Shown: positions 10,049 through 19,851 of the stretch, in pieces
Layout: each line of letters opens with the position of its first letter
Numbering within the stretch: position 1 is the stretch's first letter
NCBI RefSeq assembly: GCF_000236905.1
Contig: NC_016524.1
Span: forward strand, 1-64,000
Direction of reading: 5' to 3'
Length of the DNA: 64,000 nt
From: Tetrapisispora phaffii CBS 4417
Lineage: Eukaryota > Ascomycota > Saccharomycetes > Saccharomycetales > Saccharomycetaceae
Made by a program: the position numbers and the translations under genes
Notes under the pieces: generated by a model
The model's database searches: none
What the model was told of the DNA's origin: nothing
Seen by the model: only the letters and a program-made list of their open reading frames with translations

Positions 10049-10606
10049 TTAAATTGAAGCTCCTTCTATTTCTGATAAAATGTCAAGTTTTTGACCATTG
10101 ACAGTTAAAGTCCATTCATGGATTAAAAATTCTTCATCACGGTTATTTCTATCAGCAACTAGTCTTACAGTACCGACTACGTTATTGCTACCCTTTATAT
10201 GAAATTTAATGTTAACTTTCCCCTGCACTTGATTTAATTTGCCAGAAACCCAAGGAATCAAACCATCAAATTCAATATTGTCACCTAAAATTTCCCTGGT
10301 TTTAGCAGATCTACGTAAATAGTATATAGTATTAACGACAATTGGCGATTCTGTCTTCTCATAATTGAAAAGAAGGCCTAAAGCACTACTTACTGATAAA
10401 ACAAAAGCAACAAACCCTAATCTTTGTCTGAACTGATGTTCTGTTGGGTCAGGTAATTCGTCGTTTATAGTAATTGGTTTTCTGATTTTTTCAGTCTCTA
10501 CTGTGCTTATTGTAGATCTTAACTTAGTTGCCTGAAACACTATCGAGCGCTTGGAACTAAGGCATAATAGATTTCTGGTAATTGCTTTATTAGTTATTTT
10601 TAACAT
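10049..10606 (-). CDS. COA1: Mitochondrial complex IV assembly protein Coa1
   Basis: A 185-residue protein. In S. cerevisiae, Coa1 is an inner-membrane factor that holds newly made Cox1 in an assembly intermediate together with Mss51 and Shy1. The N terminus is basic and poor in acidic residues (residues 1-35), consistent with mitochondrial import. One hydrophobic segment at about 64-82 is the likely membrane anchor. The C-terminal half is a soluble intermembrane-space domain with the KFHIKGSNNVVGTVRLVA pattern typical of the Coa1/Tim21-like fold. Position between BNR1 and ATG44/GUT2 matches YIL157C. It is divergent from ATG44, sharing 443 bases of promoter. Confidence 0.9.
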   Translation of the reverse strand: MLKITNKAITRNLLCLSSKRSIVFQATKLRSTISTVETEKIRKPITINDELPDPTEHQFRQRLGFVAFVLSVSSALGLLFNYEKTESPIVVNTIYYLRRSAKTREILGDNIEFDGLIPWVSGKLNQVQGKVNIKFHIKGSNNVVGTVRLVADRNNRDEEFLIHEWTLTVNGQKLDILSEIEGASI

Positions 10607-11049
10607 TCTACTTGAATATTTGTTTTTAGCCGTATGGACTGAAATGTCAATGGTTACAATAACTTATATAACAATTAATAGTCTTACTAAGTTACTTGAA
10701 ATAACACTCACCTATTGAGTAATATTCCAATTAAAAGTAAAGACAGTTTTTACAATAAAAGTATTTTGTGAATGTATATTACTGAATGTCTAAGATTTTT
10801 ATTGTTATACGAATGATTTCTACTTATGAAAATGAAACCGGAAAAAAAATAAATATAAAATAAAATAAAAAACAACCAACAGAGAATTGAATCATGTTAT
10901 TCCAATAAAACAATAAACTGATAAGTTTATTTATAATAAAAATATGCCTTTATTGTGATAATTATATTGATAGAAGTAGATACTATAGATAATTATATAA
11001 GGTTTCTTACGTTGTTCAGGAAAGCGAATAAGATTAGATACCCTTTAAA
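10607..11049. other. Divergent COA1-ATG44 promoter
   Basis: 443 AT-rich bases between the two start codons. I see poly-A tracts around 10840-10880 but no site I can name with confidence. Confidence 0.5.
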
Positions 11050-11373
11050 ATGACTTTTGTATGTATTATCCCCACAAACAATTAACGTTGGTATTATTAC
11101 TTCATTCAATCGATAAAATATCGTTTCTTTATTACTAACTGAAAAGTTTCATAATTATAGATTGGTAAAGCAATTCACGTTTCAATCGATTTGACACTTC
11201 TGTCAGTTTGCTTAGCAGGAATCAAAAGAAATACAGGACTACAATTCCGAGTTGATAAAGTAGAAGACACTAATGTACAAAGGTACATAAATAAATATTT
11301 GAACTTTGGTGAATCCATTTATGATTATTCAGTTGCAACATGTGGTTCGTCGTCATATTTTTCAAGAAAATGA
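11050..11373 (+). CDS. ATG44: Mitofissin Atg44 (YIL156W-B), two exons
   Basis: A spliced gene: exon 1 at 11050-11058 encodes only M-T-F, and exon 2 at 11161-11373 encodes the rest, giving 73 residues. The intron has donor GTATGT at 11059-11064, branch site TACTAAC at 11133-11139 and acceptor TAG at 11158-11160 (102 bases). The product has the DUF1748/mitofissin signature: an N-terminal amphipathic/hydrophobic helix, LAGIKRNTGL, then YLNFGESIYDYSVA and a C-terminal SSSYFSRK. Atg44 is a small intermembrane-space protein that drives mitochondrial fission during mitophagy. Its location between COA1 and GUT2 matches YIL156W-B, which also has a 5' intron. UBP7, the usual neighbour, is absent. Confidence 0.93.
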
Positions 11374-11921
11374 ATATTCAGCATTAAAAGAGCATATCTA
11401 CATAATATATTCCAATTAGAGAAACAGGTATAATTATAAACTAGTCGAGGCATCCATTTTTTTTGACAGTAATATAATTTATATTGAACCGTCCATTTAT
11501 GATAGAAAAAATGCTATTTCTTAAAAACTTTATGAAAAACTACTATATCTTTTTACATACAGGAGAAGATAATGAAACCAATCTCAGCAATTGAATATGA
11601 ATAAAATAAAAGAATTAAGGTATGTCTTTCTAATCTGTTCCGTAATTTGAGAAGTCTGTTACATGTAAACGATATTTAAAATATTTTATTAAATAAACAG
11701 AATTGTAATTAACCATGTTTAGTATATTACAATTACAGACTATCAAAAGTACATAAATAAAATAAATCGTTAATAGCTTTTTAAACATTGATATTCATAA
11801 GAGTATTGTTGCAGCAGCCTTTGGAGGTTTAGGAATCATTAAAAGATATGTTATTCATTGGAATTTTAATTGAATATTAATTTGAATTTAAAATTAGATC
11901 ATGATAAAAATTTAAATTCAA
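11374..11921. other. Convergent ATG44-GUT2 spacer
   Basis: 548 AT-rich bases between two stop codons. No gene is recognised. A short open stretch at about 11787-11872 on the + strand reads with protein-like composition (contains VAAAFGGLGIIKRY) but has no ATG and no clear splice acceptor; see findings. Confidence 0.5.
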
Positions 11922-13862
11922 TTAGACACCGAATGTTTTAATATATTCAATAGAATAGTCGGTTTCTTGCTTTCTTCTTTCTTCATCCCAATTCAATTCA
12001 TCACCCATAATCTTCACAGTACCTTCGACCGATTTCAAAGCTTGTTTGGCATCTAGGAAAGCAAATCTTGACCTTCTCATTAAGAAATCCAAAGTTGTTC
12101 TGGCGTATTCGTGATGGACACAGTATTTAACTTCAGCAATACTGTATGGATATCTGAAAGAATCAAAATCAACAGTACCGTAAACTTTATTTTCTTCCTT
12201 ACCAGCTAAATAGATTGGTAATCTATTGTGATCATCAGCTACAAACATGTCACAAATCAATGGCGATCTAGTACCGTAGTTATTTGCTAAATGTTCAGAT
12301 AATTTTGAAGGTAGATGGTACTTTTGAGCCAGTAAAGCCGCTAAGTTTGGATCATAATTTTCACCACCAGCCAATTTCAACTTTCTTGTAGAACAAGGCT
12401 TAACATTAAATTTACCATTTTTAACAACGGTATCGATAGTTTCTTCGGCCATTTCTCTGTATGTGGTCCATTTACCACCTGCAATAGTGACTAAACCATG
12501 ATCGGAAGTAAAGATAAAATGAGATCTAACTAATTCTTGGGTGGCACCTTCCTTTGGAGTCTTTCTTGGATCTTGGACCAAAGGTCTAATACCGGCCCAA
12601 GCGGATAGAACGTCTTCTCTCTTGACAGGGAATTTAATATAATGCTGTAATTCTTTTAAGATATCTTGAATATCAGCTTCAGTAGCAGTTGGATTTTCAG
12701 GGACAGTTTTCATTGGAATATCAGTAGTACCCGCTAACACTTTACCTTGCCATGGTAAGAAGAACATAACTCTACCATCTGAAGTATTTGCGTCAAGCAG
12801 ACCCATTTCTCTTGGACAATAGAATGAAGGCAATATAATATGGACACCAGCACTTGGAACGACCATATGTGGATTTTGAACAGCCACTTTTGTTGCAATT
12901 GAGGTTTCAGCACTTTGAGTGAATTCATCAGGTTTGCCATTTTTATTATTATCCATTTGTAAAATTTTATCCGAGTAAGGGCCAGTAGCATTTACAATAA
13001 CTTTTGCATTAATTTGAATTTTTTCACCAGTTTCAATATCTTCCACAATAGCACCAGTTAATTGGTCAGAAGAGGGATCTTTGAGCAATTGTTTCACCTC
13101 CATATAGTTTAATACAGTAGCACCGTTTTCGATTGCAGTGATAGCCAAAGTTGAGTTCATTCTTGAATCATTAAAAGTACCATCATGATAAACCAAACCA
13201 GCTTTTAATTTTGATTCATCCAACATTGGAGCAATTTCACAGGCGTTTGCTTTTGAAACTAAATACGATGATTTTAAATTTTGGGAACCAGCAAAGATGT
13301 CATACATTTTAACACCAGCGTAAAAATAAGGGACTTGCCAGTACTTATAAACAGGGATCATAATCGGTAAGATTTTACAAAGATGTGGGGCAGTATATAA
13401 AAGATGGGCTCTTTCATTTAAAGCCTCGATGACTAAGTCTAGTTGCGCTTTTGACAGTTGGAACACAGCCTTCTCTAAATATCTAACACCACCGTGAGCC
13501 ATTTTAGTTGATTTTGAAGAAGTACCGGAAGCAAAATCATCCTTTTCCACTAAAGCGACATTAAGCCCTCTTGTAGCAGCATCCAAAGCACTACCCGAAC
13601 CGGTGGCACCACCACCGATGATTAACACGTCGAATTGGTCTGTAGTTTTCAGATTATTGACTAATTCCGATCTCGTAGGTATATTGACATTCGGCGAATC
13701 GACCGGATTGGCTAGCACAGCTTCATTTTGGATAATGGACGCATTATCCCAATTATTGGTTGATTGCAATTGATTGTAATAGAAAGATGCCCCGACTACA
13801 GCAGCGGCAGTACCGGCGACTAACTTGCGTGAAGCCACTTGCTTTACAGCGTGTCTAAACAT
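11922..13862 (-). CDS. GUT2: Mitochondrial FAD-dependent glycerol-3-phosphate dehydrogenase
   Basis: A 646-residue enzyme, nearly the same length as S. cerevisiae Gut2 (about 649). It oxidises glycerol-3-phosphate to dihydroxyacetone phosphate at the outer face of the inner mitochondrial membrane and passes electrons to ubiquinone. It works in glycerol use and the G3P shuttle. A basic presequence (residues 1-20) is followed by a hydrophobic stretch. The FAD dinucleotide fold is at about 78-110 with IIGGGATGSG at 81-90. The GTSSKSTKMAHGGVRYLE block follows, as does the family's TTDIPM segment and a C-terminal helical DAO_C domain. It reads convergently toward ATG44, as in S. cerevisiae. Confidence 0.97.
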   Translation of the reverse strand: MFRHAVKQVASRKLVAGTAAAVVGASFYYNQLQSTNNWDNASIIQNEAVLANPVDSPNVNIPTRSELVNNLKTTDQFDVLIIGGGATGSGSALDAATRGLNVALVEKDDFASGTSSKSTKMAHGGVRYLEKAVFQLSKAQLDLVIEALNERAHLLYTAPHLCKILPIMIPVYKYWQVPYFYAGVKMYDIFAGSQNLKSSYLVSKANACEIAPMLDESKLKAGLVYHDGTFNDSRMNSTLAITAIENGATVLNYMEVKQLLKDPSSDQLTGAIVEDIETGEKIQINAKVIVNATGPYSDKILQMDNNKNGKPDEFTQSAETSIATKVAVQNPHMVVPSAGVHIILPSFYCPREMGLLDANTSDGRVMFFLPWQGKVLAGTTDIPMKTVPENPTATEADIQDILKELQHYIKFPVKREDVLSAWAGIRPLVQDPRKTPKEGATQELVRSHFIFTSDHGLVTIAGGKWTTYREMAEETIDTVVKNGKFNVKPCSTRKLKLAGGENYDPNLAALLAQKYHLPSKLSEHLANNYGTRSPLICDMFVADDHNRLPIYLAGKEENKVYGTVDFDSFRYPYSIAEVKYCVHHEYARTTLDFLMRRSRFAFLDAKQALKSVEGTVKIMGDELNWDEERRKQETDYSIEYIKTFGV

Positions 13863-14949
13863 AATGGAGTCCAGGTGATTGTCGTAGGAATGTATACTTT
13901 ATATATATATATATAAGAATAGAAGAACCGAAATGGTGAATAGAAGATATAAGACGGCATTGATAAAAGAGAGAAGACAAAAAATAAGAAACTCTTAACA
14001 ACAGGATGTTTTTATACTTGAGGTTGGTGATAATTTATTTATAGAAAACTTTGCTTACCCCACACTTTGTTTCACCACGAGACGAGCGATGTTGTTGCAG
14101 TAATTTCAGAACAGACGAGATCCTTAGAGTGAGACCTGGTCTTAATTGAGAATACCGAAAGGTTACATATGGCGTATGCTACATAGGTGGTTGCCATAAA
14201 GTCTGCGATGTGGGCAGTCGAACAGCACAGACTCTGCATAGCATTAGCATTGGCACAACATACCAGCACTCAGCGTCAGCACTAGCCGTTTCCATAATAG
14301 AGATCAGACTAAAGAATATAGAACTTCGCGTAAGGTAAGGTGGGTAATAGCAAACATACGCAAATATCGAGAATTTAATTGGTTCGAATTAGTTGGGTGG
14401 GAAATTACATGTTCCGTTTCGATTTCCATTTTCGTGCATTTTTCAATTTCGAATTTTTGTGGAGATACGGGGGGATGTTAAACCCGGGCCAATGGCATGT
14501 GTGTGCTCACCGACGGGGACAGCGTGTTCTGTGTGACACAAAGACGCACATAAGCATAAGCCTGTGTGCGTTTCCCTGTGTTTTTGTGTTTTTGTGTTTC
14601 TACCCTAACATCAACATCTGAACCGCCCCCCTGTTTTTAGCACAGTTTCCACGTTTTCAATTGTTTCCGAAAACAGTTTCTACGCTGTTCTTCTGTTAAA
14701 GGCTGGAAATAAGGGAAATGAACATGGAAAACAAACGCTTTTCGCTCACAACATCGACGTTCTGCAAGGCAGGGTCACTGATAGTCCCACCGTATAGAAA
14801 CTTAATGCTGTAAAAGACAAAGGTTGCAATTGAGTTTTCTCGGGCTCACTCGAGCCGGCCGGCCGGTACTTCCATCCCCCCCACCCCATATAGATACATA
14901 CTCTCACATTAACTTATTGTTTTATATTAGAACGCTATATATACTTTTT
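13863..14949. other. GUT2 upstream region, GC-richer in its right half
   Basis: No gene is seen. A (AT)n tract lies at about 13900-13916 just upstream of GUT2. From about 14460 to 14900 the DNA becomes GC-richer, with G/C runs (cgggggg, cccgggcc) and a GGCCGGCCGG run near 14857-14867. Several open frames in this part are short and unlike known proteins. The region carries the GUT2 promoter and the 3' end of IMP2'. Confidence 0.5.
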
Positions 14950-16272
14950 CTATTCATCGATGCCTCTACGTCTTGTTCGTTTCAACTTCTTCCTGATCAC
15001 CAGCACTGGGATCGAACACACATAGTTTTGTAAGCCACTTGGCGATAACATTATATTCAGTGAACAAATTAAACTCTTGGGTTTCAAGCCATATATCATC
15101 TCGTTCAAAAAATGTTTCGGGTAAGGGTGCGTCATTGAAATTACCACCACGTCTAATCTGTCGATGATTGAATTGTTGCAATCATTCAAGTACATCACGT
15201 TCTCCCGAATTTTCTGCAGATTGGAAGTCATTTTCTTCTTCATTGCGTCGTTGTTGGATGTGGTCGATCCCTCCCAATGTACAATGTATAATGTATCGTT
15301 GTTCTTGACGAGTGTGCCCATTACGTACGTCAAAGCATAGGTGGATTCGCTCGACAGGTCTGTATATAAAATGAAAGAATCGCCGCTGTCGCTACTACCA
15401 CTACTACTCGTGGTGTTGTTTGTATTAGAGCTGGCGATGGTGGCGCTGGTGGAAGCGTGGTGCTCGGAGTCTTGTTTGTTCAGTTCACTGTTGCTGGAGA
15501 AACTCCCGGACCCGCTATCAATATCGTCGTCGTATTTGTTATTTTTACTGATTAGTTCCATGGCTTTCACAAACCCACCTTCTAACTCATTGATCAATAC
15601 GTTTGCGTTCGGATCTATCTTGTTCTTCACCAAATCCTCATTGTACGCGCTTTTCCACGGCTTACTTCTTTCTAAAACCTCGTTTATAGATATACAATAA
15701 TTGGGTAATACTTTCATCCCCAAATCAAATGTAAAATCATCAATCTCCAGTTCATTCTCCAGGTCACTAACTTGTTCTTCATCCGATATCTCGTCGTCAT
15801 CTTCGTCAAAGTACTCATCGTCATCATCTTCTAGATCTTCATTAGAATGGTCCCTGTGTGCTCCATCATTTGCCCTCCTGAATTTTAATCTCATCGAAGG
15901 ATCCTTTCTTAAAACTGTCCATTTTAGAAATTCTTCATCTCTCACCATACTAGAGGCCCTGCTTCTGCTTCTGGATTTAGAATTATTGTTGCTAGAATAA
16001 CTAAAAGAATTACCAGTGCCCGAACTATCTTCCCTATTATTTCGACTTCTTGTACGACCCCTATCGTTTTCGATTTGCTCAGAATCAAACTTCACCCCAC
16101 TGCTCTCATTGTTCGCACCAGCACTGAAATAATCCCCAGCGCTATTGCTTAACTCCATGATTGGACTGTTCTTTGTGTTGGCAGCATCTTTCGAGTGAGT
16201 TTCATTCTCGTTTAAAATATCTACAGTCCCACCTTCTGGTCCAGTCAACAATATACTTTTTCTATTTGACAT
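14950..16272 (-). CDS. IMP2': Imp2' (Imp21) transcription-related protein
   Basis: A 440-residue protein counted from the ATG at 16272; an upstream in-frame TTG is not used. It is matched to IMP2' (YIL154C) by features I recognise: the N-terminal KSILLTGPEGG segment, KFDSEQIE, an RSRSRAS patch, EEFLKWTVLRKDPSMRL, a long Asp/Glu run at about 146-170, GMKVLPNYC, and a C-terminal domain beginning SFILYTDLSSESTYALTYVMG and ending in a Lys/Arg cluster. Position next to GUT2 also matches. S. cerevisiae Imp2' (about 346 residues) is required for derepression of galactose/maltose/raffinose use and for bleomycin tolerance. The C-terminal domain resembles a universal-stress-protein-like alpha/beta fold; that point is inference. 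The protein is about 95 residues longer because of Ser/Asn-rich insertions. Confidence 0.88.
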   Translation of the reverse strand: MSNRKSILLTGPEGGTVDILNENETHSKDAANTKNSPIMELSNSAGDYFSAGANNESSGVKFDSEQIENDRGRTRSRNNREDSSGTGNSFSYSSNNNSKSRSRSRASSMVRDEEFLKWTVLRKDPSMRLKFRRANDGAHRDHSNEDLEDDDDEYFDEDDDEISDEEQVSDLENELEIDDFTFDLGMKVLPNYCISINEVLERSKPWKSAYNEDLVKNKIDPNANVLINELEGGFVKAMELISKNNKYDDDIDSGSGSFSSNSELNKQDSEHHASTSATIASSNTNNTTSSSGSSDSGDSFILYTDLSSESTYALTYVMGTLVKNNDTLYIVHWEGSTTSNNDAMKKKMTSNLQKIRENVMYLNDCNNSIIDRLDVVVISMTHPYPKHFLNEMIYGLKPKSLICSLNIMLSPSGLQNYVCSIPVLVIRKKLKRTRRRGIDE

Positions 16273-16872
16273 GCTCAATTGTTTCTACTACTGTAACCTA
16301 TATAAAAATAATACCTTCTAATATCAATCGTATTATTCAGTGCTTTCGATCACAATTATATATATATATGTATAAGTGTAATAGGTATAATAAATGTTGA
16401 GTAATTTTACTTCACTTTTTTTTTCAGTATATATAGTTTGAATTTTGAATTTCTTACAACTTTATAATATGGCAACTTTAATTAACCCGACAGTCAACTA
16501 GTCCGGAATTTAAATAAAAGGCAGACAAAAAAAAACAATATTAAGATAAAATCAGTATGTTCACAAGATGGATCCAAATGGGAAACCCTTCTTTGTTTAT
16601 ATATACATCTGCAGAGAAAGAATTTTAGATTTATTAATTATTTTATGAACATATTAAACAGACTGAATTTTATTTTTGTTATTACGATAATTTAAATGAA
16701 ATTTGAGAGACGAATAGAGAGAAGAGGGAAAAACATAAAAGGGAAGAAGGAACTCAGACTATTATCATCAATAGAATAGTAGAAAAGAAAACAGATAGTG
16801 CTTTTGAAGTAAGAAACTTTGATGAAAAAAATAATGTGAACGACCGTTAACTATTATCGAAAGATGTTACTA
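16273..16872. other. IMP2' promoter and PCK1 3' region
   Basis: 600 bases, AT-rich, with a short (AT)n tract near 16354-16370 about 85 bases upstream of IMP2'. A purine-rich strip (16706-16780, GAGA/GGAA) lies just past the PCK1 stop. No gene is seen. Confidence 0.5.
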
Positions 16873-18609
16873 CTATAAAACTGGTCCTGCTTTAATGACT
16901 TCATTTGTTGCCTTGTCCTCATAAGTTTTAAAATTTTCATTAAACAACTTACCTAATCTTTGTACAGCAGTCATGTAATCTTCACTAGAATCAGTCCAAC
17001 TACCTGCTGGATTTAATAATTCAGATGGAACACCATTAGCATTTTTTGGAATTTGTAAATTAAAGATAGGTAAAGTTTCATATTCTTCATTCTGTAAACT
17101 GCCATCGTGAATAGCATCTAATATGGCTCTTGTGTACTTTAGAGGGCATCTGCTACCACCCGAAACGTAAGAGGATCCAGTCCAACCAGTATTTAATAGC
17201 CAAGCATTAGCTTTATGTTTGTCCATCTTTTCTGCTAACATTGAGGCATACTTCATTGGGTGTAGTGCTAAAAATGGTTGTCCAAAACAAGAAGAGAAGG
17301 TTGGTTGTGGTTCGGTAACACCGACTTCGGTTCCCGCCATTTTGGAAGTATAACCAGAAATGAAGTGATACATGACTTGTTCTGGTGTTAGTTTTGAAAC
17401 AGGAGGTAATACACCAGAAGCATCACAGGTTAGAAGAATTAAGTTTGTTGGATGTTTATCTGCTAGACAAGGAATCTTTGCGTTTGAAATGTAATCAATT
17501 GGGTAGGCGCATCTTGTATTTTCAGTAATTGTTGAATTATCATAATCTACTTCATGTGTCTCTTCGTCATAAATACAATTTTCCAGTACAGATCCGAATT
17601 TGATGGCATTAAAAATATCAGGTTCCTTTTCTTTACTTAAGCCAATACACTTTGCATAACAACCGCCTTCAATGTTAAAAACACCATTATCGGACCAACA
17701 GTGTTCATCATCACCAATCAGTTGTCTATGTGGATCAGCAGACAGTGTTGTCTTACCTGTACCACTCAAACCGAAGAATAAAGTTACATCACCATTATTA
17801 TTTTCTTGATTAGCAGATGAATGCAATGTCAATACATTATGATAAATTGGCATTAAGTAAAACATAACGGTAAAAATACCTTTTTTCATTTCTCCTGCAT
17901 ACTCGGTACCTAATATAGTCATTTCCATTTCTTTAAAATTAATTTCAACAGAAGTTTTTGAAGACATATCGTTTGTTAGAGAATTTGCAAAGAATTGACC
18001 TGCATTCCAAACTGTGAAATCTGGTTTACCAAAATTTTCTAATTCTTCTTTCGTTGGTCTAATCAACATATTATTCATAAATAAAGCATGATAAGCCCTT
18101 GCACAAACAACTCTAATTTTGATTCTGTATCTTGGATCCCAGCCTACAAAAGCATCGATAACATATAGAGTATCTCTTGTGTTCAAGTAATCGACCGCTC
18201 TTTCTCTATTGATTGCCCATGTTCTCTCAGAACATTGTTTATTTACAGGTCCCCACCAGATATTATCCTTTGAAAGTTCCTCTTCAACAATACGCTTATC
18301 CTTTGGCGATCTTCCCGTCTTTACACCTGAATATGCAATTAATGCGCCGGTTGAAGATAAAGTAGTCTTGTTTTCTTTCAAACCATCTTCATACAATGTT
18401 GCCACTGGTGGGTTTCTCTTAATATTAATCAATTGATGGTTACTTAAATTATCACTAATAAACTCTTCTAGTAGTTTTATAGTGTCATTTTTGTTTTTGA
18501 TTTTCGTATTGTTTTGCGATTCAGTATTTAACGATGAAGAATCATTTAAAGATTTGATATTATTAATAATATCTTCTCTTGAAGTTTCCGTGGCAAAGAT
18601 AGCTGACAT
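16873..18609 (-). CDS. PCK1: ATP-dependent phosphoenolpyruvate carboxykinase
   Basis: A 578-residue enzyme that converts oxaloacetate and ATP to phosphoenolpyruvate, CO2 and ADP, the committing step of gluconeogenesis in the cytosol. The kinase-1a P-loop GLSGTGKTT is at 280-288 and the metal-binding kinase-2 IGDDEHCW at 298-305. The substrate site [13 protein letters not shown] lies at about 93-105. It is longer than S. cerevisiae Pck1 (about 549) by about 30 residues at an Asn/Ser-rich N terminus. In S. cerevisiae PCK1 is YKR097W next to ESL2, the same pairing as here. One perfect and two near-perfect CSRE sites lie upstream, matching Cat8/Sip4 control and glucose repression. Confidence 0.97.
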   Translation of the reverse strand: MSAIFATETSREDIINNIKSLNDSSSLNTESQNNTKIKNKNDTIKLLEEFISDNLSNHQLINIKRNPPVATLYEDGLKENKTTLSSTGALIAYSGVKTGRSPKDKRIVEEELSKDNIWWGPVNKQCSERTWAINRERAVDYLNTRDTLYVIDAFVGWDPRYRIKIRVVCARAYHALFMNNMLIRPTKEELENFGKPDFTVWNAGQFFANSLTNDMSSKTSVEINFKEMEMTILGTEYAGEMKKGIFTVMFYLMPIYHNVLTLHSSANQENNNGDVTLFFGLSGTGKTTLSADPHRQLIGDDEHCWSDNGVFNIEGGCYAKCIGLSKEKEPDIFNAIKFGSVLENCIYDEETHEVDYDNSTITENTRCAYPIDYISNAKIPCLADKHPTNLILLTCDASGVLPPVSKLTPEQVMYHFISGYTSKMAGTEVGVTEPQPTFSSCFGQPFLALHPMKYASMLAEKMDKHKANAWLLNTGWTGSSYVSGGSRCPLKYTRAILDAIHDGSLQNEEYETLPIFNLQIPKNANGVPSELLNPAGSWTDSSEDYMTAVQRLGKLFNENFKTYEDKATNEVIKAGPVL

Positions 18610-19070
18610 TTTTAAAAATGGATGTTAAAATCAAACTTAAAAAAAAATTAATAGTAGTAGGAACAAAAATATGTGTGTATTTTTTTTCTTTAAAAAAAAA
18701 TTCTGTTTCAAATGTGACACATTCAAATCAATTTATTTTTATTTATTTTAGTTTACTTTCAATATTTGAATATCAAATTATAAACAATCTAGAATAGAGA
18801 AAATATGTGAATGTGTATATTCAATCTTTAATTGATCTAAATTTCAAATGTTTATATATGACTTATTTATTCAATTATTTATTGATTTCTTTTTTTTTCC
18901 CTTGTAATTAGGGTCTTAATAGTAACGACACAAAAACAATAAATAATAAAATGATTCACACTCCGAGCATCCCGGCATTAGCAGATATAGTATAGTCAGT
19001 CGATGCTAAATAAAGACTTAAAAGTGTTAATAGTAAGAGTACGCACTAATACTATTCAACTTAAAATAAT

Positions 19071-19082
19071 CCCATTGATCCA
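19071..19082 (+). promoter_or_regulatory. CSRE-like site (11 of 12 match)
   Basis: CCCATTGATCCA matches the carbon-source-responsive element YCCRTTNRNCCG except for the last base. It lies about 460 bases upstream of PCK1. Confidence 0.5.
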
Positions 19083-19192
19083 TCCATACTTTTATTGTTT
19101 TTTTGAAAACCAATGAAGTTATCTAAATTGTGGTGCTGTGAGTGACAAAGTGACAAAATACAAACACAGTGGGTCGGGCAGTGTTCTTATTG

Positions 19193-19246
19193 TGTTTGGT
19201 GTGTTTGCTATATTTGCTATATTTAGTGCATTTAGTATATTTTGAA
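19193..19246. repeat. Degenerate 9-base tandem repeat, six units
   Basis: Six consecutive 9-base units are visible: TGTTTGGTG, TGTTTGCTA, TATTTGCTA, TATTTAGTG, CATTTAGTA, TATTTTGAA. The common core is YRTTTRSTR-like. The array lies between two CSRE-type sites in the PCK1 upstream region. Confidence 0.8.
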
Positions 19247-19286
19247 CAATAGAAGGAATAACGACAGAATAATTCATTTTATTTTA

Positions 19287-19298
19287 TCCATTGGTCCA
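19287..19298 (+). promoter_or_regulatory. CSRE-like site (11 of 12 match)
   Basis: TCCATTGGTCCA matches YCCRTTNRNCCG except for the final G. It lies about 680 bases upstream of PCK1. Confidence 0.45.
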
Positions 19299-19490
19299 TT
19301 AATCCTTTTCGAGTGATCCAATCTTAACTTGGACTCTAAGCGTATATAGGAAGATAGAATTTTAATTGAAATGGACGAAATACACTTTTTCTGCATCTGT
19401 CATTTTTTGCTTCATTTTGTAGCAACAATTACGTTACTGTTCACTCAGTTTAAATGTGCGCGTCGGAGTGGGCAGGGCACCCTTAATTTT

Positions 19491-19502
19491 CCCATTGATC
19501 CG
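19491..19502 (+). promoter_or_regulatory. Perfect CSRE (Cat8/Sip4 site)
   Basis: CCCATTGATCCG is a perfect match to the CSRE consensus YCCRTTNRNCCG bound by Cat8 and Sip4. It lies about 880 bases upstream of PCK1 and 350 upstream of the divergent small gene. Cat8/Sip4 activation of PCK1 in the absence of glucose is established in S. cerevisiae; function here is inferred. Confidence 0.65.
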
Positions 19503-19851
19503 GTCGAGTCTATGAGGTCTCGTGGGTCTCGCGGGGCTGGGTTCCCGCTGGCAGTGAAAATGGAAAATTGTATTTTTTGAAAATGAAGCGAAGAGTCTGA
19601 GTGGGTTGACTAAACTTGGGTATGAGGAAATAGAAGAAGTATACTATACTGAGATGGTTCTTTATGGAGAGGGAGGGTAAATGATTATTTACACTGGCTA
19701 TGGTGACAGGAATTTTTTGACGTATTGATATATTGGCGGCTAATTTTTTTATAATATACATATACACACACATGTATATATATATATATATGTGTGTGTT
19801 TGTTTTGTAGAGCTAGCAATGATTGGTTTTTTAATATGACAACACTACCCA

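Larger units (their letters stand above)
18610..19851. other. Divergent upstream region of PCK1 and the YIL152W homologue
   Basis: 1.24 kb without a gene. It holds three CSRE-type sites (19071, 19287, 19491), a degenerate 9-base tandem repeat (19193-19246), a GC-richer patch at about 19450-19555, and an inverted TG/TA-rich repeat at about 19762-19801. The first 350 bases upstream of PCK1 are strongly AT-rich. Confidence 0.6.

Noticed and set aside
12734..12991. Alternative minus-strand frame inside GUT2
   Set aside because: It is a shadow of the well-supported GUT2 frame.
14375..14395. GGTTCGAATTA, a possible tRNA B box
   Set aside because: The last bases do not fit GGTTCGANTCC and no A box or acceptor stem is present; other GGTTCGA hits lie inside coding genes.
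14641..14690. TTTCCGAAA (CDEIII-like core)
   Set aside because: The upstream DNA is GC-rich, not the roughly 80-base AT block required, and no CDEI is in place.
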